From Lithospermum erythrorhizon (taxonomy: Eukaryota > Streptophyta > Magnoliopsida > Boraginales > Boraginaceae), in the NCBI GenBank assembly GCA_019722365.1, contig JADFUC010001707.1, positions 1 through 64,000 of the forward strand: a stretch of 64,000 nucleotides of DNA, read 5' to 3'. Position 1 is the stretch's first letter. Each line of letters begins with the position of its first letter. The notes below the pieces were generated by a model, which worked only from the letters and a program-made list of their open reading frames with translations, had not been told where the DNA came from and did not search any database. Position numbers and translations under genes: made by a program. This document shows, in pieces, positions 46,901 through 58,399 of this stretch.

Positions 46901-49015
46901 GGTGCTTCAGCTGAACTTTTGTATGACTCTGTTATTGGATGTCTTTAGAAGAACATATGACACAACCTTTGACTTTTTCTGCATATAGTCTTTACTAGTG
47001 AGTCTAAGATATTTTGTTTTCTTTATCCAAGGGAATCAAGCCAGCTTCCTTATCGAAGGTTAAAGATCCTGATGTGAAAGCATTTATTGAAACATGTATT
47101 GCACAAGCATCTGATCGCTTGTCTGCCAAGGATCTATTAAAACACCCATTCCTCCAATCTAATGATGAGGCTGGAACTTCAGGTCAATCTTTGCATCAAA
47201 ATGAACCATATCCTGGTAAAGATTTACAGTTTCGTTTGCTCCAGTTCACTTATTGAAGTTCTTTTCCTTCATCACCTCAATTTCACGATCCAAAATTTTC
47301 AGATGAAAGTGGCGAGCAGATTGTTAATCATAATGACTCCATCCTTGAAAGTGGTAGAGACTTTACTGTAGAAGGCCAGATGAAGGACCTCAACACAATA
47401 TTTCTCAAACTCAGGATTGCAGATTCAACAGGTTTAAACTTCTATATATAATGCTGTTTGTATCATGGTATTATGAAATCTTGTAATCAGCAACTACAAC
47501 ATGGTATTATGCAATCTTGTAACTAGAGTTTTTTCTTTTCCATTCAGGTCACTTTCGAAATATCCACTTTCCATTTGATATAGAGGCAGACACTGCTACT
47601 GCTGTTGCCAGTGAAATGGTTGAAGAGCTGGACCTTTCAGATCAGGATGTAACCGCAATTGCTGAAATGATTAACTCTGAAATTCGGACATACATTACTG
47701 ATTGGGAACCCAGGGAAAATGTAGATACTACTGTAGCTGGTGACTTGGCAGCTTCTGATAGCGAAACATCTGGAGCTTTGGATGGTACTCCCCACACAGT
47801 ACATGATTCCCCAGGTTCAGGCCTTGTCTTGGAAAGACTACCTTCAGGTCGCAAATATTGGTGTGATTCACCTAAGGAAGGCGATGGAACTTCTCCAGTT
47901 AGACTTGGACCATCAAACGTATCTCATACAGATTCAACAATGCCAAGAGAAAACTTGAATGAAGAAACAGAGCAGTCATCCGATCCCCACACAAACGAAA
48001 GCAGCCCCCTTAATACTGGATCGCCACAACAAATGATGCAAAATCGGATAAGTGGTGATGAGTTTGAAAATAATATTGTTGCTTCTAAATTGGATATATG
48101 CTCCGGTGATATTTCATGTAATCAAAATTCTTCGAAAGGATCACAAAATTATGAAAGCAGCCCACTTGATACTGGATCGCCACCTCTGACGCAAAGTAGG
48201 ATGAGTGGTAATAAGATTGAAAATACTATTGCTGCTTCTAAATTCGATATAGGCTCTGGTGATGTTTTAAGTGATCATAGTTCTTTGAAAGGATCACCCA
48301 AGATGGAGGAAATTGTTGAGCATGTGTCCTCATTGGACATAGGCTCTGGTGATATTTCAACTGATCAAGATCTTGTGAAAGGATCACCTAAGATGGAAGA
48401 AACTAATGAGCATGTATCCTCAATTGATATAGGCTCTGGTGATACTGCAAGTGATCAAACATCTTCAAAAGGACCACCCAAGATGGAAGAGACCAATGAG
48501 GTTGACCAATCCAAAATCATTGCGGAGAAGCTTGATAAACTACTGGCTGAGCAGCAAAGTGAGCTGGATGAGCTAATGAAGAAGCATGAACTAGAAGTCT
48601 CAGAACTTATGAAGGATCACTCACCAGAAATCCATCACAGGATTTTTGATATTCATAAACAGAAGATCTGTGATCATAAATTGAAACGTAAGGCTCTCCA
48701 TACTACCAACAATTTTAAAGCTTCAAGATACAACATACAGAAGTAAGTTGTGTTGTATTTCATTTTCATCTCACTGTAGCATGTGGGTAGTTCTTTGTTT
48801 GCATATACTATTTTTACTTATGCTAATAGGTTTCAAAATCTTCCAGAATAATTGAAGGCATCCATACAAAACGGGAAGATGCAACAGAAAAGTTTGGCAA
48901 CCGTAAAGATGCCTATGTACCTGTCCTTAAGTACAGCTTCAGCTCTCTGAAAAGGCGCATCAATTCAGGTATGGGTATTGCAGTAATTCTAGGAGACGAA
49001 GATGAAGAGTGCTAG
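43920..49015 (+). CDS. WNK: WNK (with no lysine) serine/threonine kinase, 9 coding exons, 805 aa
   Basis: WNK kinases regulate ion balance, flowering time and other signalling in plants. Exons by splice signals and frame: 43920-44012, 44491-44528, 44645-44872, 44955-45178, 45258-45415, 47032-47215, 47303-47431, 47548-48742 and 48847-49015; these sum to 2418 bp. The kinase domain spans about residues 32-289. The usual VAIK lysine is replaced (VAWN, Asn59) and the catalytic lysine sits in the glycine loop (GKGAFK, Lys42), the WNK hallmark. HRDLKCDN (156-163) has catalytic Asp158; DLG (177-179) replaces DFG, as in plant WNKs. An OSR1-C-like segment lies at about 335-405 ([16 protein letters not shown]). 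The tail has Ser/Asp-rich repeats and a coiled-coil stretch with [16 protein letters not shown]. The N-terminal [13 protein letters not shown] supports the start. Every key residue is intact. The subfamily number is not assigned. Confidence 0.95.
44045..44332. mobile_element. MITE-like insertion in WNK intron 1
   Basis: The left end CTACCTCCATCCC, followed by ATATTGTCCACTTTCA, is mirrored at the right by TGAAAGTAGACAATCTT and then GATGGAGATGGAGG. The 288-bp AT-rich interior is non-coding. The CCTCC-type ends resemble Stowaway-like elements. It lies wholly within the intron 44013-44490, away from the splice sites. Confidence 0.65.
44529..44644 (+). other. U12-type intron (minor spliceosome) in WNK
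   Basis: The donor is GTATCCTTTT, an exact match to the U12 5' splice-site consensus (R)TATCCTTT. The branch-site match CCTTGAT lies at 44620-44626 with its A at 44625, 19 nt before the end of the intron (acceptor TTAG at 44641-44644). The frame is kept across it (GT|A completes Val44, then YRAFDEF). The intron is 116 nt and falls between the glycine loop and the VAWN strand. Confidence 0.85.
45416..47031 (+). other. WNK intron 5, 1616 bp
   Basis: This intron is several times longer than the other WNK introns. Donor GTAAGA; acceptor CCAAG. No terminal inverted repeats, ORF or named element was recognised inside. Confidence 0.8.
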
Positions 49016-49519
49016 CTTTTTTTCTGCAATTCTTCAATCATTTGTCATGGGTCCCTGATGCCTGATATACAAAGTTCCACCATGGTTTCTGTTTCCTGGA
49101 AAGTAGATAGCTTAACAACTATGGCTGAGGTGATAAATTAATTTGAGGTTGATTGATTTATATTTTGATAGTAACTGAATTTCTTCATATTTACACAATC
49201 ATTTGTTCAGTTTCTAGAAGGTCCTGCTTATCAAAAAGATAAATGAATGTACAAAACAGTTAGCATATTGTATAGACTTCACGGAAATGCAATTATGAAA
49301 TTTAATTGTTTTTTGTATTGATTTGTTGTTGCAAATTGTATGGCCTAATGTCTGTATATTTCAGTCAATTCTTGATTTTTGCACCTTTGAACTTAAGATT
49401 TTGAGCAGTCAATCTCTCTCATTCCTTTTTTTATACGGAGTATATAGATAAAAGAAATAAATACATGGTAGACCCATGAGGGCGCTTAGATAAAGTTCTT
49501 GATCTTCCTCGACTAGCTA
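49016..49519. other. WNK 3' flank
   Basis: This follows the WNK stop codon and should hold its 3' untranslated region. The sequence is AT-rich, and no decisive polyadenylation signal was placed. Confidence 0.4.
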
Positions 49520-49530
49520 AAGTTTAGCTG

Positions 49531-49690
49531 CTAAACTACTACTAAAATTGATGTTTGAACATCCTGGTCAACTAAATAATCAGCTGGGAGCCGTCTTCCA
49601 AAAGATTTTGGAAACACTTGGAATTTTCTCTTGTAGGACATTCTTCCAGTTTTGCTTCTTAGCCATGCAGTAGTATCCAGGCTTGAGAAA
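49531..49690 (-). pseudogene. Short unrecognised exon-like fragment
   Basis: The minus-strand frame at about 49687-49531 reads LDTTAWLRSKTGRMSYKRKF, then FGRRLPADYLVDQDVQT, then a stop. The composition is protein-like and could be a C-terminal exon or retrocopied fragment. I do not recognise it, and no upstream exon in the same frame is evident. It is tail-to-tail with the WNK gene. Confidence 0.3.
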
Positions 49691-49934
49691 ACTAAACAGA
49701 TATTATGCAATTTTGTATTATTATCAATCAAATGTGCCATGTAATAAGTGCTTTCAAGAAGCTACAAGCCATTGGAGAGGGTTTATCATCACTGCTAGAG
49801 TTTGTGTTGAGCAGTCCGGTGTGCTCCGAGAGTGGTTCCAACCGTTTGAAGAGTTTGAGGGGATTGCAGAGCATGGTCACTGTTATCTTCAGTAATAATG
49901 CACTAGCATTGCTATTTCTATTCTGGATCATATT

Positions 49935-50530
49935 CCACAGCGCATGCTGACTGACTTCATTTTTTAGAGGATGTCATTGTTGTTGAAAGTTTTTCCTTTG
50001 AATGCTATTTCGTTTCTATGAAGCCAGATACTGGAAAAAGTCTATTTCAATATTATCTAGCATCTTCCACGAGTTAGAGATCCAATGTGGGAGTTTTGTG
50101 AAAATCAATGTGAGAAAGGGATTGAGTGTAATGGGAGGTGGAGAAAAGATAAGTGGTTGTTTCAGACTCAAGTTGTAGAGATGGCAAACCTTATCTGTGT
50201 CAATATTTGTTCTACTAGAAATATTATCTTTTGTATGAATTCCATCAAACAAAAATTTCTTAAGGAATTTTTTTTTTAATTTGTGAGGGATGGGTAGCTC
50301 CAAAATATGTTTACATGTTTCGTGTAAGGTTTGTTGTATGTGGAGGGACTTTGGTTAGGTGGGCATGAGTTTGTGGATGTGGTAATAAAGAGCTATATAT
50401 TTTCGTTGGGGAGTTTTGAACCAGGTTTGCTCATTTTCCATGCCAAAGAGCTACATATTTTTAATAGCCTCTACAATATTTGGAAAGGTGTAGGAGGGGA
50501 AGGTTCCTTGAAGAGTTATTGATGGTGATG
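49935..50530 (-). mobile_element. L1-type LINE fragment (ORF2 C-terminus)
   Basis: The minus-strand frame at 50303-50016 contains FLFDGIHTKDNISSRTNID with DKVCHLYN and a Pro/His-rich end, corresponding to the zinc-binding domain after LINE reverse transcriptase. Beyond a frameshift, WLHRNEIAFKGK near 49990-50025 matches the W-x-x-R-N signature that follows it. Stops and shifts are frequent. It is a fragment without reverse transcriptase. Confidence 0.7.
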
Positions 50531-50550
50531 TGATGATAGTTTTAGAGTAT

Positions 50551-51194
50551 TGGCGTTTATCGGTGGGTTTGGGTGCGTCGTTATTTTTCACGTCTAACGC
50601 CGTTAATTTGTCGGCTGTCATCCCGGCCGCCGCCCGGTGGTGATCGCGCGCGAGGGGGCATTTGTACGTAGCACGTATGCGGGCGAGCTTGAGTCGGGAG
50701 TCGTCATGACGTCGGCCGCTGGCCCCAATGCGCTCCGTGATCCTGAGTACTTACTCGAGGCACATTGTGACTTTGAATCCGTAATTCCGACTGGCCTAGG
50801 ATGTCAAGGACTCGGGCGTGCTTGATGTTCGGGGTGATGATGAAGTCGATGATGTCGGGGGGTGATGATGAAGTCGATGATGTCGAAGTATGCTCCGTGT
50901 ACACAGATGCGATCGAAGTCGATCGCGGTCGCTCAGGTAACAAAGTTAGAATTGTCAGGAGTTGAGGCTTGGTAGTGTCGGCGGTTTAAAATGGCGTCGC
51001 TTTCGATACTCGAATATAGGGATATTTATAGAGTATTAAGAAGCGGTTTAAAGGGGGCAACGTGTCGATACACATGGAGGGACAAAAGTACAGTAATTAA
51101 GCTTCTTGTTCTCGTTGGGCAAGATATGGCCGAATAGAAATATCTCATTTATATCAGTAATTAAAGCTATTGGCCAAGATTTATTATGCCGCCA
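50551..51194 (-). repeat. 3' LTR of Tat element
   Basis: It shares many blocks with 60262-60905: GGTGGGTTTGGG, TGTCAAGGACTCGG, GGTGATGATGAAGTCGATGA, AAAGTTAGAATT, GGCGGTTTAAAGGG, and ATCTCATTTATATCAG. An internal duplication of GGTGATGATGAAGTCGATGA occurs at 50834 and 50863. The TG...CA ends were chosen at 50551 and 51194 (+ strand). Confidence 0.8.
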
Positions 51195-51215
51195 TTTTCT
51201 GCTTCTTTTTGAAAT
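51195..51215 (-). other. Polypurine tract of Tat element
   Basis: The minus strand reads CAAAAAGAAGCAGAAAA directly before the 3' LTR. Purine-rich tracts at this place prime plus-strand DNA synthesis in LTR retrotransposons. This supports the element orientation. Confidence 0.65.
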
Positions 51216-51599
51216 GGTAAAATATTCGGTATTAAACCGGATGGCGTCATTTAGCTTACCTCCATGTTTGCCCCCCGACTCCCCGACCATTCGTATTCTC
51301 CTCTCTGCTTCCCTTTAAAAGGTATACATCTATTGACTTTTTATACTTACGTCATTTTCACTTGTGAATTGATATAGCAAATTCCCCGATTTCATGTAAC
51401 AAAATCAACGCCTGCTCCTTACGTACTCTCTTGAACCTCTTCCAAAGAAGAAGAATTAAAAATGACAAACAAGAACACTCAAAGATGTCCAACCTCCTTG
51501 TGAAGGCATTATTAGCCCAGAGAACTCGAGGGAGAGTATGGCTCATTGAACTTGTGGGCACCACGGGGGAGAATACCTTTTTAATGGTTTAATTCCTTT

Positions 51600-53640
51600 T
51601 TTTCACGCGCCTCCCCAATCCTCGTAGCCATATTACTGCGTCTAAGAGAAAATGCGTATTTTTTTGATTAGAGCGGCGAGGATAATGTGCGAGTGTGGAA
51701 ATCCGAGCATGAATCTTTGCTATGAGCGTTGGCGGAGAGAGATTTGCAGTGTTGAGGAGCGACCACGAGAGGATGTCGAGAGAAGCAAACCCCTCGGCCC
51801 GAAGAGAAAGATGCTGCTTTCGTTAGGGGAGGGCCAAAAGAAGCCAAAAGGTAGAAGACCTCCAAAAACATCCGAGGTTGTGAGGGTCAATGAGCACAGT
51901 GTAAAGGATTCCCACGAGCCCTAGAGGGGTTGAGGAAGCCCCAGGGGAGCAACGAGGAAATTCTTGGGTTAGAGGACAGCTGCCGTAAGAGGCCAATTAC
52001 TCAAGTCGATCCAGCCGGTTTTGATGAGGGAGTCACTCTCGAGAGGGGCGAGGCTGATTGGCCGAACCCGCAGGAAGAGAGGCTTTATGCCCGATCTTGC
52101 AGGAGTTCTTAAACTATGGAGTTACGGTAGGAACGCCGCCCGTTCGTCAGCTGAAGAACTGCCAATGCCATCGGTCGTGCCCGCAGACGGCCCAGGTACC
52201 GCTGGGCCGCCGTTACCGCGCTGAGTAGGATGCTTATCCGTTGGAGTGGTACCGGCGTGAACCTGCTTCGCGGGAGAAAACTTTTCGCGTCGTCCATCAA
52301 GGGGTTCTAACCTTCTTTCACCCTCGACCGGGAGTAAAAAATGTTCTGTACTCCGAGAAACCCGGAAAGGCGAGCGCGAGGTGGCGCGGTATACTTAGCC
52401 GTAAAAATGCCTTCTCCGACGACGTCCCTAACAAATTTTGCATGGGCTACGCCCACTTTGGAATTGAGGGGCCGAGGCCCGTTCGAATTTTAGAAGCTTG
52501 TAGGTGGGGTTCGCTTTGACCGCACTTGAAAGCCTTACGCGACCCGAGGTCGTGATAAAAGCTGGCTTATCACAGAAAGAGCCCCGATAGTTACCCGAAA
52601 TGACGCTAGGTACTTTTCTTTGTAAGTGCCCTTTTAAATGCTTCCTATAAAATGATGATATACTTCCTTGTTTTGTGGGTGATGCGCCTTGCCAAAACTC
52701 GCTTACTTAGTAAAGTTAACTACTATAAAGGGCGGTGGTAGCCGGGGCCTCCGTAAGCGGCGTAGTAAATTCGCGAAGCCCGAACCGACCACTCCACGCC
52801 CGAGACAACCGATGGCACCGACCTCGGATCAGATTGCAAGAGATTTGTTGGCGAGCCCCTCTGAAGCCCAGGCCCGAGGGGACTCGTGATGAATCTCTTA
52901 ATTCCTTAGTCAGTATGTTTGGTATCGAGGATACTCACCGAGCAGGCCTCGACTCACGGCCTCGCGATCATCGTCGGAGATCTCGGCCCGTGGTCGAAGG
53001 AATCTGAGGTGATCATCCCTTCTTCGTAGATACCCTACAAGCTTCCTTCTGGCGTGGAGGTGGTTAACGACTCGGTGTCCCGTCCGACACAACCCCCGGC
53101 AGCAAACCTGTTCAAGAATTGTATGCTAAGGGCGGAGGTGCTCGGAGCGATGAAGGTGCCATCCACATTCGTCTTCCATCCTTGATTTGCCCGTTATCTC
53201 ACTTAAGGGTATGAGCACCTCTTTTTTACCTTCTTCGTGCCTTTATAGCATTTTTTATTTCAGCTTGTTGTGGCCCACTTCTCTTATTCGAGCCGGCGGA
53301 GGCGTCATCCCAGCATGTACCTCCGATGGGACAATTAGCTACCGGCGGTCGAGAAGTTGGAGAAGAGAGAGTCAAGATTTTTGCGGGAGAGGTCCGGATT
53401 TTCAAGAGAGAAAGAGAGGAGTTTGGCGGCGAGCCTACATCCCGGACTTACATCCGAATTATTAAAGAAGAAAGGGACTCGGCTCTAGTTGGGAAGAACA
53501 GGGCCGAGAAGAAATGCGAAGAGCTCCTCGTTTATAATGAGAAAATGATCCGTGAACATGCCGCCACTGAGGGGAAGCTCAAGTCCGAAGTGGAGAAGTC
53601 CCAGGCTGAGCTATCCGAGGGAGCCTGATCTGCCACTAAA
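51600..53640 (+). pseudogene. Antisense ORF region of Tat element
   Basis: Plus-strand frames, opposite to gag-pol, show protein-like composition. One at 52241-52519 includes HPRPGVKNVLYSEKPGKA and NKFCMGYAHFGIEGPRPVRI. Another at 53326-53628 is charged and coiled-coil-like (KEERDSALVGKNRAEKKCEE). Tat-lineage elements such as Grande and Retand are known to carry an extra ORF in antisense orientation at this position. Its function is unknown. The frames are broken by indels. Confidence 0.6.
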
Positions 53641-54084
53641 GACATGTTTTACGAGGAGAGAGCCTTACGTGCACTTGATCTTGTGGTTCTTTGAGAACTT
53701 CGACTCGCCTGGCTGAGTGAGGATTTCAAGCGGGTCTTTGGAGTACGCCCCGAACTTCGAGAAAGGGAAACACGTTGTTCTTCTTGGGACTTTTGTCGGG
53801 AAGGTTTAACCGGATCTTCTAGCGCGTCTCGGCTTCCGGGGAATCGTCTACGGATTGGGTGAGGATTATGTTGTAGATATATTTGAAGACCTCACGATGA
53901 AATGACAGGACTCGGACTCAGAGAGGATGGTGATGAAGACCTAGGATAGAAACTTTTTCCCTCTCTTTTTGTATAGGACTTTGGTAACATGTAATATTTA
54001 AAAATTTGATCGGGAATGTCCGACTAGTCACGGGGACTTACCCGTGACTTTGTATAATCTTTTGTATAGTAATGGAGATGCACT

Positions 54085-54175
54085 TATTTTTTGATTTTAT
54101 CATCATCGATTTTTTGATTTTATCATCATCGTGTAACATAAATCATCGATTTTTTGATTTTATCATGTCATCATA
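54085..54175. repeat. Short tandem repeat ATCGATTTTTTGATTTTATC
   Basis: The unit occurs about three times between 54085 and 54170, interrupted by GTGTAACATAA. It is simple-sequence expansion inside the Tat element. Confidence 0.75.
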
Positions 54176-54409
54176 TAATACTATACCATCGTGCCCCCTA
54201 CGTTATGAGGGGTTGATCGACTTTTTAAAAAAATCCTCGTAATGGTAGCATAATTAGTTTTACTCATTTATTCGGATAATCCCAGCGATTTAATCGAATG
54301 TATGATCTTTGAACTACTTCTTCGATTCTCCCGGAAAACCAGTTTAAAGGGACCTCCTCGGTTAATTGAGAGGATGCGATTCAAATATCATTCTGGCGTT
54401 TGAGTTTAG

Positions 54410-54705
54410 TTGAAATGACTTGGTCACTTTATGACACTTCACCGGTTTTGAAGCGAGGGGAATGAACCACTCGATTAATCTTTAATGACAAGGTCATTTT
54501 GTGAGATCTTCCTCGCCTGAACGAGGGGAAATAGTTAAGACTATTTGATTAATCTAAAATGACGAGGTCATTTTATAAGATCTTCCTCGCATGAGCGAAG
54601 GAAAATAATTAAGACTATTTGATTAATCTAAAATGACGAGGTCATTTTATAAGATCTTCCTCGCATGAGCGAAGGGAAATAGTTAAGACTATTTGATTAA
54701 ATTGC
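54410..54705. repeat. 74-bp tandem repeat in Tat element, about 3-4 copies
   Basis: ATCTTCCTCGC recurs at 54506, 54580 and 54654, exactly 74 bp apart. Units contain AATGACGAGGTCATTTTATA and AAGACTATTTGATTAATC. A more diverged copy precedes them from about 54410. AATGACnnGGTCATT is itself a near-palindrome. It lies between integrase and the antisense ORF. Confidence 0.9.
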
Positions 54706-54876
54706 TATAAATTAAAGTGAGGAGGAAATAACTTTATTTGTTCGACATCCCCTGAAGCTTGAAATCCTCGGAGATCGCCTTTGGATATTACAAAGAGATA
54801 TTGAAAATGAAATACTTGCTTGAGATAGATGTTATGCAGGATATGATCAATAGATTTTTACGAGAGTTCCTCGAGC

Positions 54877-55900
54877 TTATAAGTGCAGTCCTACTGACTT
54901 CAGTTGATTCGGTAAGGACGCTTCCAGCATGGGATTGAGCTTATTATGATTTTTGAAATTTGCTTCGCTGTAGAACTCTGATACGAATCTCCTTCTACGA
55001 ATTGCATGTTCTTTTACCGCCCGATTATAAAAGAGCGAGACATCATTGTTTGGCATGTTCTTGCATGCGGGCGGTCGTGATCCACTGGCTTCGTCGATCC
55101 ATTCGAGATTTTCCCGGAGGCGTCGTCGTTCTTTTGAGTCTTCATGGCCAACTTTTGCACGATATTGATGGCGTACCTCGGCGGGTAACGCGACCCCACC
55201 GGGCCCATACTGAGGTGAAAGAATTCTCGCTGTAGCATTAGAGAAGGCGTCGTTCGGTGGGACCATAGTACCCCGTCCGATTCTTTATACCATTGGCATC
55301 GATTTGAGGAGATTTTCTTGATTCCACGTAAATAGGGGTTCGGGTTCATTACTGCACATTCCGTTATATTGAGGATAACATACGAGGCGAGCCAGTGCTC
55401 AATTCCCGATCAGTGCGCATTTCTTTTATGACCTTTGAATCAAGCGTGGACCGTTGTCGGCTTGGCGAGAACCCGGGGACCACAGTAACTTGGTGATGAT
55501 ATGCTTCCGTATAAATTCTTGATAGCCTTAGATGTAGTCGTTTTTAAGTGGCCCCATTTGCTTCGATCCATTTGCTAAAAAATAGTCACGGCTACGCGGC
55601 ATGCTTTATATATTTAAGCGGAGGCTTGAGAATTGTCCAACGGATCGATGCCCAGCATTCTGGTGTAGGACAAATAGCGTCTCGATAGCCCGAGTGCCGA
55701 GAGCAGGGTTAGATTATCTTTACATCATCGCGTTTTTTACATACTCCATTCGCGTCGCTTCCGGGGTTGGCCGATAGTACCTGCTTTCACGGCAATTTTC
55801 AAATATAGGAATGCCCCCCAGTATGAATTTGCCATACATGTCCCTCGTGTACTTCATACAGGGTTTGACCAATGTTAGCCTCGGAGACACAAAAAAGGAG
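54877..55900 (-). pseudogene. Tat integrase, C-terminal half
   Basis: Minus-strand frames at 55349-55014 and 55266-54877 give LWSHRTTPS then a GPGGVALPAEV stretch and FYNRAVKEHAIRRRRFV. These match the end of the Tat integrase core (W..RT.P...T...P..L.YG..A..P.E) and the following region. Two frames are needed, so at least one frameshift lies inside. Upstream integrase blocks towards 55900 are poorly preserved. Confidence 0.7.
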
Positions 55901-56071
55901 TGGACCCAAGTGAGATTGCTTATACAATTCATCCCGTATCATTCGGAACTTATAACCGATTGGTTACTTCACGGGCCTCATGCTATCTTACGGTAATTCC
56001 CAGCGGTCGGTACCGGGCTATCGGACTTCTCAATCAGGCACCTCTTCCCGATACTCGGAAGCGCTGAGGCA

Positions 56072-56470
56072 TTACGCATGGATAGGATGCTCTCGAACCT
56101 CGATATGGACACCCGGCGGCAAATCCTCAAAATAGGTTGTTGCCAATCGAGAGAGATGATCTGCATGCTCATTTTGTGACCTGGGTATATGCTCGAACAA
56201 GATGTATTCGAATTCCTTAGTTAAGGCCACCGCCTTGGCATGATATTTAGTGAGAGCCTCGCTTTTAACCCCGCAATCTCCTTTAATTTGTTCAATTACC
56301 AATTTTGAATCGCCCCGGACCAACAGTCTCCGAATATTGAGGGCTTGTGCTATTTGGAGTCCCGTGACCATAGCCTCATACTCCGCCTCGTTGTTGGTGG
56401 CTTTGAAGGATAACCGAAGGGCATATTCAAACCTTACGCGCCGGGCCTCGATTAAATTTACTTCGTCCAC
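56072..56470 (-). pseudogene. Tat RNase H
   Basis: This 132-codon open frame is the best-preserved part of the element. It reads FEYALRLSFKATNNEAEYEA (catalytic Glu), LLVRGDSKLVIEQIKGDC (catalytic Asp in DSKL) and HIPRSQNEHADHLSRLA (catalytic Asp in ADHLS). The order fits an RNase H domain, which removes RNA from the RNA-DNA hybrid during reverse transcription. It follows reverse transcriptase and precedes integrase. The start of the domain runs upstream into another frame. Confidence 0.85.
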
Positions 56471-56699
56471 TTGTCATTGCTTGCTCCATCGACATACAAC
56501 TTCCAACTTGAGGGAGTTAGCCGTGGTATCACTCTCATGGCTTCGGGACTTAACAGGATCGAGCACATTTTCTACAATGAAATCGGCCCGGGACACAGGC
56601 TTTATGTTATTTCTCGGGGAGTAGCTTGTACAAACTACCGGTTCAATAGCCCCACGTAGTCAATCTTCCCGTTAAGCGCTGAGGGGTTGGACATGACCC

Positions 56700-58350
56700 T
56701 CTTGATTGGTTGATCGATTCGATACTAATAGGATGTGATTCAAAATAGGCCTTAAGGCACAAAATTTTGTGATAATAATGGCATACACAAACTTATGAAT
56801 CAATGGGTATGATTCATCCATTTCATGTAGGGCCGCGACAGCGCTAGTAGATAGGTTTTGAGTGTTTTCTTCCTGCTGACGAGACCTTACTGCGCCCGCT
56901 TCCCGGCGCGCGAGGTATAATTGTAACTCTTATTCCACCAGTGCAGTGGCGACTTCGGCGGAGATCGAAATAGTCTTTCAATTCTTAAGCGCACAGCTCT
57001 GCATCCATAAAAATGTTCTTTAAAAGGCCGATCAGTTTTTCTAAAATGGCGGATTTCGATGTGATTTGGAGAGATGAATCTACTTTCGAAATTGCCAAAG
57101 CATCCCGCCAAATTTTGGACCTCTTTGTATGAAGTGGGGGCTCGGTGCAGATGGCATCGATGCTTTATCCGAGTGGGCTCGATCCACCGTGCTTATCATA
57201 AAGCCGAGAACTTTTTGAGAGCTAACCCCAAAGAACACTTCTACGGATTTATGCCCCTTAGAAATGATAGGCTTGACACTTGAGAGTCTCTTTCAAATTT
57301 TCAGTGAGTCGTCGCTTTCGCCTCTTTTTATGAGCTTTATATAAATCGGCGTAGATCTCCATATTTCTCCCAATGCTCCTGAACAATGATTCACCATTTG
57401 TTGTTGATAAGTAGCTTGGCGTTTTTTTCAAGCTGAAAGGGCATTACCCTCAACCCAGTAGAGCCGTACTCGGTGATAAAAGCCGGTTTTTTCCTGATCA
57501 CTCCTCGTGCAGAATATTTGTGGGTACTTGGAAGCGTCAAGGAAATCGGGGCTCGTATCCGGCGCTCCGTTGACCCGACCTTCCTAAGCAAGACAGCGGA
57601 TAATAGTCTTTAGGGATGCCTTGTTGAGATTGGTAAAATGTCGATTTTATCTTTCATTTTTTGTTTGGTTTTTTCACGCATGCTTGGCGTTGGCTATCAT
57701 TTCGAGGAAGCTGGGCTCTCGGATTGCCTTCGCCGCTATCAGCTCCTCGACCTCGCCACGGCCTTAGGCGAGGTTCTTTTTCATAAGAAAAGTTCCTCTT
57801 TTTTACATTTAATAGGCACGAAGGGGCGTCGTATAGCCGATGAATAAAAAGAGCTCTGCGTCCCCACTTGAGCATATCTTTTTTGGGCCCATTAAAAGAC
57901 CTCCCTCGTATTGGCCTTGAGGTTTTATAAGGTTCTCGCGATGAGCGGGGAGGAGGTTTGTGCCTATTTTGAAAGTCTTCGAGTTCTTCCCTTCCCTGAA
58001 TGGGATTGATTCTAGCTCACAAATACGGCTCCCCCTCCTTTTGTAACTCTACTTTCTTTGGGATTACGTTATCTTTGACCTACTTGGATCTCTTGAGCGA
58101 GGAAATTTTGGCGTCCACAATTCTTTTTATGTGAAATTTACATTAAGAGTGACACCATTATTGAAAGGCCCAACGCCTAGCCTTCTCCTTTTTAGTCTCG
58201 GAAATTTCTCCCGCTCCTCGGCTGGTGGGAACTTAAATGCTTTAAAATGGGCCAGGAGGAAACTACCGCCCACCCCAAGAGCGTTGGCGGCGGTCTTCCG
58301 ATATGAGTCCATTGTCTGAAGGATACGGGATGTCCACAACATAAAAACTC
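56700..58350 (-). pseudogene. Tat reverse transcriptase
   Basis: The minus strand contains FITEYGSTGLRVMPFQLEKN near 57420-57490, followed by a KxT-rich thumb-like stretch near 57250-57330. This corresponds to the F-x-T-D...Y.V.PFGL.NA block of gypsy reverse transcriptase. The catalytic YVDD block that should follow shortly after is degraded (an IYIKLIKRGE-like stretch). Frames change often. Confidence 0.6.
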
Positions 58351-58399
58351 TTTGCGTCATTTGTCACAGGGGCTTTGCCGCGGTGACATCAATTCAGCG

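Noticed and set aside
51552..51575. Primer-binding-site-like GTGGGCACCACGGGGGAG on the plus strand near the left Tat LTR
   Set aside because: The element's gag-pol, TATA-like sequence and polypurine tract all place it on the minus strand, so a primer-binding site here would be at the wrong end.
53326..53628. Coiled-coil plus-strand frame as a host gene
   Set aside because: It sits in the antisense ORF region of the Tat element, between its polypurine tract and tandem repeats.
54410..54705. Regular repeats considered as a CRISPR array
   Set aside because: Units are direct tandem copies without unique spacers, inside a plant retroelement.
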